The notes beneath the pieces are model-generated. The model worked only from the letters and a program-made list of their open reading frames with translations. It was not told the origin of the DNA and ran no database searches. Positions 5,947 through 9,513 of a stretch of 9,513 nucleotides of DNA are shown piece by piece; position 1 is the first letter of the stretch, and every line of letters begins with the position of its first letter. The DNA is from Lachnospiraceae bacterium. GTDB lineage: Bacteria > Bacillota > Clostridia > Lachnospirales > Lachnospiraceae. The DNA lies in assembly GCA_009774375.1 (NCBI GenBank), contig VSNO01000160.1, positions 1-9,513 of the forward strand. The letters run 5' to 3'. Made by a program: the position numbers and the translations under genes.

Positions 5947-6780
5947 TCAGTTTCTGCACGGATCCTGCCTGCTGCCGGAACGCTGTGGACCGCAGCACTG
6001 CTGATAGCATCGAAATAAGCACAGCCACTGGATATACAGCGTGACTCCGTCCTCATGCGCGTGCGGCAGTCCCGCCCGCTTCAGCGCCGCCGACACCTGT
6101 CTTCTAGTCAGCAGTCCCCTGCCGCCGCAGAGCCCATACTTCAATGAGTGCTCTACAAACTTCCGAAATTCACCGCATTCCTTTCTGCTCAGGTCTGGCA
6201 CATCTTTTCTGGAAAAGTGGACCAGAACAGCGTCCACCGACGGCGCAGGATGAAAGTCGTCCCTGCGAAAATGATACGCGATCTTCATGTCCCAATTCAC
6301 TTTCAACAGCAGCGACCTCCCTGTCTCCTTCGGGACTCCCATAAACCGTTTCGCCGCGCCCTTCTCCATGACAAGCCAGATATCTGCAGGCATGTATGAC
6401 ACCTGTGTCAGTTTCTCGACGATCTGCGTGGTGATGAAAAACGGGATATTGGCGAAAACCTTGTAACCGCCCTTTTGCGGAAGACGATACTCTAAGAAAT
6501 CCCCGTGTATCAAGCTCAGATTTGAATACTGCGCCAGTCTCTCCCGCGCGTGCTCATACAGCTTCCGGTCGATCTCTATCGAACAGACGCTTCCCGCCTG
6601 CTCGCACAGCCTTTCCGTCAGATGTCCCTTTCCCGTCCCGATCTCCAGAACGGTATCGTCCGCACCGATCCCTGCCAGGCCGATGATCCTGCGGATCAGC
6701 CTGCGGTCCGTGATAAAGTTCTGTGAATCTGATAAATGTTTTGTCGTGTCGTATTTCTGGTTGTTCCTGCCTTTTTGCAT
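5947..6780 (-). CDS. Erm-like 23S rRNA (adenine-N6) methyltransferase
   Basis: A SAM-dependent rRNA adenine methyltransferase of the KsgA/Erm superfamily, assigned to Erm (A2058 of 23S rRNA; macrolide-lincosamide-streptogramin B resistance). Motifs in the 277-residue protein are QNF (20-22), EIGTGKG SAM loop (46-52), acidic IEID (68-71), GDF (93-95), catalytic NIPFF (111-115) and FHPAPSV (176-182). NIP[FY] at the catalytic site favours Erm over KsgA, which usually has NLPY. The C-terminus ends in a Cys/Arg-rich stretch. ATG 6780 is chosen over ATG 6813 because AAGGAGG lies 6 nt before it. CTCCCTCT (6821-6814) could partly mask that site (AGAAGGAG, 6795-6788) with one mismatch. Base use resembles the left-hand housekeeping genes, so it does not look recently acquired. 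The long leader argues for drug-inducible expression. Specificity is inferred from motifs only; an antibiotic-independent rRNA target is possible. Confidence 0.8.
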   Translation of the reverse strand: MQKGRNNQKYDTTKHLSDSQNFITDRRLIRRIIGLAGIGADDTVLEIGTGKGHLTERLCEQAGSVCSIEIDRKLYEHARERLAQYSNLSLIHGDFLEYRLPQKGGYKVFANIPFFITTQIVEKLTQVSYMPADIWLVMEKGAAKRFMGVPKETGRSLLLKVNWDMKIAYHFRRDDFHPAPSVDAVLVHFSRKDVPDLSRKECGEFRKFVEHSLKYGLCGGRGLLTRRQVSAALKRAGLPHAHEDGVTLYIQWLCLFRCYQQCCGPQRSGSRQDPCRN

Positions 6781-6839
6781 GATCTGCCTCCTTCTGATTC
6801 TATGATCTCCCATAGAGGGAGTTTTCTTGAAAAAAAACT

Positions 6840-6871
6840 ATATTTCCTCTGGACGCCCGTGTGCATAAAAA
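6840..6871. repeat. 32-bp direct repeat, copy A (behind the erm attenuator)
   Basis: 31 of 32 positions match copy B at 7381-7412 in the same orientation; the single difference is C6854 versus T7395. On the minus strand each copy begins with an oligo-T run followed by ATGCACACGGGC. Copy A overlaps the T-run of the terminator and lies between it and the erm ribosome binding site. Confidence 0.85.
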
Positions 6872-6912
6872 AAGCAGGGAACGCTTCCGACCAGAAACGG
6901 AATTTCCCTGCT
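6867..6912 (-). terminator. Intrinsic terminator/attenuator in the erm leader
   Basis: On the minus strand AGCAGGGAA (6912-6904) pairs with TTCCCTGCT (6881-6873). An inner stem (CGGAA 6898-6902 with TTCCG 6885-6889) extends the hairpin, and seven Ts follow (6873-6867). It lies about 290 nt after the predicted transcription start and 86 nt before the erm ATG. Its natural role is therefore premature termination of the erm transcript, although it could also stop read-through from the polysaccharide genes. Confidence 0.85.
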
Positions 6913-7009
6913 AAAAATACAATACGACAGACAGCACAAATACAACTCACGTCGCATCTGTCCGGCCGACACCAAAACACCGTCTGCCTGACTGCGACGA
7001 TGTTCCTGA

Positions 7010-7107
7010 TATTATTATCCGCACGCAAAAAAATCCCGCCTTGTAAGACGATTCATCTGCTTTTTTACTGCCCCTGTCTACGGGTGCGTGCACAAAGAAT
7101 AATAATA
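7010..7107 (-). promoter_or_regulatory. Predicted leader RNA stem pairing leader-peptide codons with downstream RNA
   Basis: On the minus-strand RNA, leader bases 7107-7099 (UAUUAUUAU) are complementary to 7018-7010 (AUAAUAAUA), 9 bp. Nested inside, 7091-7085 (GCACGCA) pairs with 7027-7021 (UGCGUGC), 7 bp. The 5' strands cover codons 2-5 and 8-10 of the leader ORF. A ribosome arrested at the Arg-Thr-Arg codons would occupy the stem and free the 3' strands. This is the arrangement of ribosome-controlled erm attenuators, inferred from complementarity only. Confidence 0.55.
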
Positions 7108-7112
7108 CCCAC
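7065..7112 (-). CDS. Putative erm leader peptide with Arg-Thr-Arg (+X+) arrest motif
   Basis: A 15-codon ORF, GTG start, encoding MGIIILCARTRRQGQ and ending in TAA. AAAGGCGG (7127-7120) lies 7 nt before the GTG and differs from AAGGAGG by one base. The ORF starts about 90 nt after the predicted transcription start of the erm leader. Arg9-Thr10-Arg11 fits the +X+ motif (basic, any, basic), an established site of macrolide-dependent ribosome arrest in erm leader peptides of the MRLR type. The start MGI and hydrophobic III also recall ErmC-type leaders, but no full match to a known class is claimed. Codons 2-5 and 8-10 take part in a predicted stem. Its position, reading frame and motif are seen; its function is inferred. 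Confidence 0.55.
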   Translation of the reverse strand: MGIIILCARTRRQGQ

Positions 7113-7130
7113 GCGTATGCCGCCTTTCTA

Positions 7131-7180
7131 TTACATATTTAATCTACATATTTTATCTACATATTTTAATCTACATATTT
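7131..7180 (-). repeat. Four tandem AAATATGTA repeats forming ATG-stop pairs
   Basis: TACATATTT on the plus strand occurs at 7132-7140, 7145-7153, 7158-7166 and 7172-7180, spaced 13, 13 and 14 bp. In the erm leader RNA (minus) each unit carries a start codon followed at once by a stop: ATGTAG three times and ATGTAA once. The tract lies between the predicted transcription start and the leader-peptide ribosome binding site. Confidence 0.8.
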
Positions 7181-7207
7181 TTCTTTCTATATCCTTGAAC
7201 TATTGTC

Positions 7208-7237
7208 AGCATATCACAGAAGTCTCTGCGCTGTCAA
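7208..7237 (-). promoter_or_regulatory. Predicted sigma-A promoter of the erm leader
   Basis: On the minus strand, consensus TTGACA (7237-7232), an 18-bp spacer and TATGCT (7213-7208). Transcription would start near 7201, about 420 nt before the erm start codon. No other convincing promoter lies closer to the gene. Confidence 0.65.
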
Positions 7238-7364
7238 GAAATTATGTTGTAATGACCACTCTGAACAGTGACAAGATGCAGCAGAAACGGAATTCTCCTG
7301 TGCATATTGGAGATGCGTTTAAAAAAATCATCAAATAGGGAAGACTTTTTCTACTCGGACACCA

Positions 7365-7380
7365 GTCAGTTTCTACTGAC
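7365..7380. repeat. Small perfect hairpin behind the DUF4422 gene
   Basis: GTCAGT (7365-7370) and ACTGAC (7375-7380) form a 6-bp stem with a four-base loop, directly next to copy B of the 32-bp repeat. No T-run follows on the minus strand, so it is not a typical terminator, though it may lie in the 3' region of the polysaccharide operon. Confidence 0.4.
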
Positions 7381-7412
7381 ATATTTCCTCTGGATGCCCG
7401 TGTGCATAAAAA
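7381..7412. repeat. 32-bp direct repeat, copy B (behind the polysaccharide genes)
   Basis: The partner of copy A at 6840-6871, 541 bp apart, same orientation, one mismatch. It lies 34 bp behind the stop of the DUF4422 gene and about 145 bp upstream of the erm promoter. A shorter 13-bp match, CAGAAACGGAATT, links 7282-7294 with the terminator region at 6892-6904, but in reversed order relative to the 32-bp copies. Confidence 0.85.
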
Positions 7413-7446
7413 TGATACCCAAAGAACATAACTTTATTTGCAGCTC

Positions 7447-8184
7447 CTATGTCAACATTATTTTTCCAGTATGAACTATATTCAAACGGTTTTCATTATG
7501 CATAAAATATAGCGTCAACAGACTCTCTCCGATATATCCTATATATCTGTCTGCACGCTCACTACCTTTGGGCACTGAAAGTTCCTCCACACGCTCAAGT
7601 ATTGGAAACAACCATTCACAGTATTTTTTTAACACTTCTGTTTTAGCGATAATCATGTTATAGTTGTACAAGTACTTTCCTGAAAAAATATTATCGTATG
7701 CTGCGTAGTACTCGGGCTGCAGCTCTTTCAACGCCTGCTTTGCAGCATCCCAGTCTGAACTGCAAATATACCGTTCATGATGTTCACAGATGTCTGGTTC
7801 ATGTACAGTCGGAAAAGGCAGAATCACATCGATACTGCCTTCATTTATATATTTTATGTCTTCCTCTCTGATGTCAAGAAACCTGCGGTAATGAAACAAT
7901 CCGTAATATCTGGCACATATGTCAGTATTTTTACAGATCTGGTTTTTCCATATCCAGTACAGCACCGTAAGCTCACAATAATTTGCATTTTTACATGAAA
8001 TATTTCTACCGCTATTGTCCAAAAGAGAGCAGACTCTTTCCGCGGTAAGAACGGCTCCCGCCTGTATCGGAATGATCCAGTCAGGAAGATCATACATATT
8101 CATCAGCGGTTTGTCTTTACAAAATTTTGCCATATAAACCTGTATATTATGAGCTTGCTTGCCATACGCTTTTTGTGCTTCCAC
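7447..8184 (-). CDS. DUF4422 domain protein, putative polysaccharide glycosyltransferase
   Basis: A 245-residue protein matching the DUF4422 family, found in capsule and exopolysaccharide clusters and generally taken to be glycosyltransferases. Family hallmarks are IIPIQAGA near residue 40, NISCKNANYCELTVLYWIWKN (61-81), the YYGLFHYRRFL segment (93-103) and DVILPFP near 120. The C-terminal third holds GKYLYNYNMIIAK and an IGESLLTLYF segment, where members carry further conserved residues. The start is GTG at 8184 behind a purine-rich GGAAGGGGCGGG; no in-frame ATG lies upstream before a stop. It is the last gene of a minus-strand cluster, 35 nt after the Rossmann-like ORF, probably translationally coupled. 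Base use is more A+T-rich than in the genes left of 6800. The sugar transferred is unknown. Confidence 0.75.
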   Translation of the reverse strand: MEAQKAYGKQAHNIQVYMAKFCKDKPLMNMYDLPDWIIPIQAGAVLTAERVCSLLDNSGRNISCKNANYCELTVLYWIWKNQICKNTDICARYYGLFHYRRFLDIREEDIKYINEGSIDVILPFPTVHEPDICEHHERYICSSDWDAAKQALKELQPEYYAAYDNIFSGKYLYNYNMIIAKTEVLKKYCEWLFPILERVEELSVPKGSERADRYIGYIGESLLTLYFMHNENRLNIVHTGKIMLT

Positions 8185-8219
8185 TATCCCGCCCCTTCCC
8201 CTTTTAGCATATCCTCAGA

Positions 8220-8594
8220 TCATACTGTATCGTCATGTCCGTCCTTTATTGCCATATGATGTATAGACGGAAAAATTCCCATACGGGCGTAATACCGTTC
8301 CATAAGATCATTTTCCTTCCCAGAATCAACGCAAATATGATTGTGAAATCCCTGCTCTTCAAGTAGTCTTACAATTCCTTCCTGCATATCCTCCGGTGTA
8401 GCAACCAGAACACACGCATTTTTATGATGAAAGTCCTCAAGCCCATACACCGGAAGTCCCGCAAGGGTATCGGGATTCCCCTCCCTGCTGCTGACAAGGA
8501 AACCAGCCACTTCAAAATCATGATACAGTTCCTGTACCGCAAGACATATGCCCAATGCAATGCTTTTGGCTCCAAATATTACAATTTTCCACAT
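8220..8594 (-). CDS. Small Rossmann-like protein in polysaccharide cluster
   Basis: A 124-residue protein with an N-terminal beta-alpha-beta nucleotide-binding-like start (KIVIFGAKSIALG), followed by FEVAGFLVS, a GLPVYGLEDF segment and ACVLVATPED. This pattern matches the small nucleotide-binding domain that begins PglD-type proteins and is often attached to polysaccharide glycosyltransferases. The glycine loop is degenerate (GAK in place of GAG). No catalytic domain follows; the last 25 residues resemble a linker. ATG 8594 follows GGAGG (8606-8602) by 7 nt and lies 3 nt behind the stop of the preceding GT2 gene. It could be a stand-alone partner of the DUF4422 protein or a piece of a once-fused protein. 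No specific function can be given. Confidence 0.6.
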   Translation of the reverse strand: MWKIVIFGAKSIALGICLAVQELYHDFEVAGFLVSSREGNPDTLAGLPVYGLEDFHHKNACVLVATPEDMQEGIVRLLEEQGFHNHICVDSGKENDLMERYYARMGIFPSIHHMAIKDGHDDTV

Positions 8595-8597
8595 GAA

Positions 8598-9513
8598 CTA
8601 TCCTCCATTATCAAACTGCGGCAATGAGTACCTGTCCAAAACCTGCATATTTACCATATCAATCTTCCATTCCGGAATACCCTGCACAGCATACATTTTT
8701 TTAATCTGTTCTGCTATCCTGCTATTGAGTATCGCGATTACCATAATGTCAAAATCCATATCAGCTGCATCGTCCTGTGCCTTCACAGGGTAGCCCTGCT
8801 TTACATATATCTCATAATGTTTATCAAACCATCCTACAACAGATAACTCATCAGACAGTGTACAATATCCGCGGATAACCTGTCCAAACAGTCCCGCTCC
8901 GTGTATGGCTATTTTCATGCCGGATTTAACCTTTTCAAACGGAAATAAAGGCATATAGTCATGAATTTTTTCATATCCTTTTAAAAACACTGCCTGCCAC
9001 ATATAATAATTTAGCTGTACATTTAAAATTTTCTTTTTTGTATGTGCGTCAAAACAAAGTTTCAAAGTTCTGTAAAGCTTTTCAAAGTTCTCACTACTTA
9101 CTTTTTCGCTTCTAACAATTGAGCCCTGTCTCACCCGATAGTGATAAAGTGGTATATTGGTCACATATATGGAATCCGCAGAAAGCATACACGGATAAAC
9201 ACATGCCGTATCTTCACCGTAGCTTACATCATTCGGAACATTCATCTGGTGCTCTTCCAACACCCCTTTTTTAAAGAATTTATTCCATATACTTGTTGAA
9301 ATGCCATGTTCAAAAAAAATTTCATTCATAATCATTTTACCATACAGATTACCAAGCTGTTCCTCTCCCCGATAAAGCCCTTCCGCAATCGTATTTTTCT
9401 TTAATCCCTGATAATCTCCACATTCTTCATATCCCGAAAAAGCAATGATGTCCGCCTGTGTATTGTCTTCAATGTTCATAAGCCTTTCAATCATATCCGG
9501 CTCAATCCAGTCA
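8598..9513 (-). CDS. GT2-family glycosyltransferase, C-terminal part (5' end outside window)
   Basis: The reading frame runs off the right edge: codons before the first ATG (9494) read DWIEPD, the segment that follows the metal-binding DxD in family 2 glycosyltransferases. The missing N-terminus is therefore about the first 80-100 residues of a GT-A fold. From the ATG at 9494, residues 93-95 (GED) and the following IPLYHYRVRQGSI segment match the acceptor-side signature of EpsJ/WcaA-like enzymes. After an alpha-helical middle, the C-terminus holds a second nucleotide-binding-like domain (KIAIHGAGLFGQ near residue 194, then VVGWFDKHYE and GYPVKAQDD), similar to the free-standing protein encoded next. 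The enzyme likely adds a sugar to a cell-surface glycan at the cytoplasmic membrane face. The operon promoter is outside the window. Confidence 0.78.
   Translation of the reverse strand, partial: DWIEPDMIERLMNIEDNTQADIIAFSGYEECGDYQGLKKNTIAEGLYRGEEQLGNLYGKMIMNEIFFEHGISTSIWNKFFKKGVLEEHQMNVPNDVSYGEDTACVYPCMLSADSIYVTNIPLYHYRVRQGSIVRSEKVSSENFEKLYRTLKLCFDAHTKKKILNVQLNYYMWQAVFLKGYEKIHDYMPLFPFEKVKSGMKIAIHGAGLFGQVIRGYCTLSDELSVVGWFDKHYEIYVKQGYPVKAQDDAADMDFDIMVIAILNSRIAEQIKKMYAVQGIPEWKIDMVNMQVLDRYSLPQFDNGG

Noticed and set aside
5947..6780. KsgA/RsmA 16S rRNA dimethyltransferase
   Set aside because: The catalytic motif is NIPFF rather than NLPY, and a long inducible-type leader is present; Erm fits better, though KsgA-like ancestry cannot be excluded without a phylogeny.
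7131..7180. Regularly spaced repeats as a CRISPR array or plasmid iterons
   Set aside because: The units are only 9-14 bp with no unique spacers, and no Cas or replication gene is nearby; leader repeats fit better.
6736..7338. A 200-codon open frame on the plus strand across the erm leader
   Set aside because: It has low-complexity, Cys/His/Ile-rich content, overlaps the erm 5' end and all leader signals on the opposite strand, and has no ribosome binding site.
8184..8222. A frameshift splitting one Rossmann-DUF4422 gene
   Set aside because: Stops occur in both relevant frames within a few bases (8222-8220 and 8217-8215), and the second ORF has its own purine-rich ribosome binding site, so a single-base frameshift does not explain it.

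Overview
The window looks like chromosomal DNA of an anaerobic, endospore-forming Firmicute, most likely a Lachnospiraceae-type Clostridia. The reasons are a spore-maturation gene (spmA), a glycyl-radical-type activase (NrdG2), an aldo/keto reductase carrying two ferredoxin-type clusters, strong AGGAGG ribosome binding sites and sigma-A-like promoters. The species is not determined.

Left part (1-3200). The N-terminal half of spmA (minus) ends at an in-frame stop 13 bases from the window edge. An nrdG2-type radical SAM activase (plus) is transcribed divergently from it. Just behind nrdG lies a 148-bp element (1186-1333) with 12-bp terminal inverted repeats, several internal hairpins and a perfect 8-bp direct repeat abutting each end. 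I read it as a MITE with its target-site duplication. Next comes an S11 D-Ala-D-Ala carboxypeptidase with a C-terminal membrane anchor and a very arginine-rich tail.

Middle part (3160-5880, minus). A DEDDh 3'-5' exonuclease with a zinc-ribbon-like tail ends inside the terminator it shares with the convergent carboxypeptidase gene. It has its own TTGACA-17-TACAAT promoter. Upstream of it is a two-gene operon, a MerR regulator (AdhR/NmlR-like, Cys52) followed by an Fe-S aldo/keto reductase. The operon promoter has the 19-bp spacer and central palindrome typical of MerR control.

Right-middle part (5947-7240, minus). This is the most interesting region: an Erm-like 23S rRNA adenine methyltransferase gene with a leader of about 420 nt. 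The leader holds a strong promoter, four tandem AAATATGTA repeats that create ATG-stop pairs, a 15-codon leader ORF encoding MGIIILCARTRRQGQ (Arg-Thr-Arg, the +X+ macrolide-arrest motif), a stem pairing the leader codons with downstream RNA, and an intrinsic terminator about 90 nt before the methyltransferase start. Together these suggest an uncharacterised antibiotic-responsive attenuator.

Right end (7381-9513, minus). A more A+T-rich surface-polysaccharide cluster reads toward the erm leader: a GT2 glycosyltransferase (5' end outside the window), a small Rossmann-like protein and a DUF4422 protein. A 32-bp sequence lies both just behind this cluster and just behind the erm attenuator.
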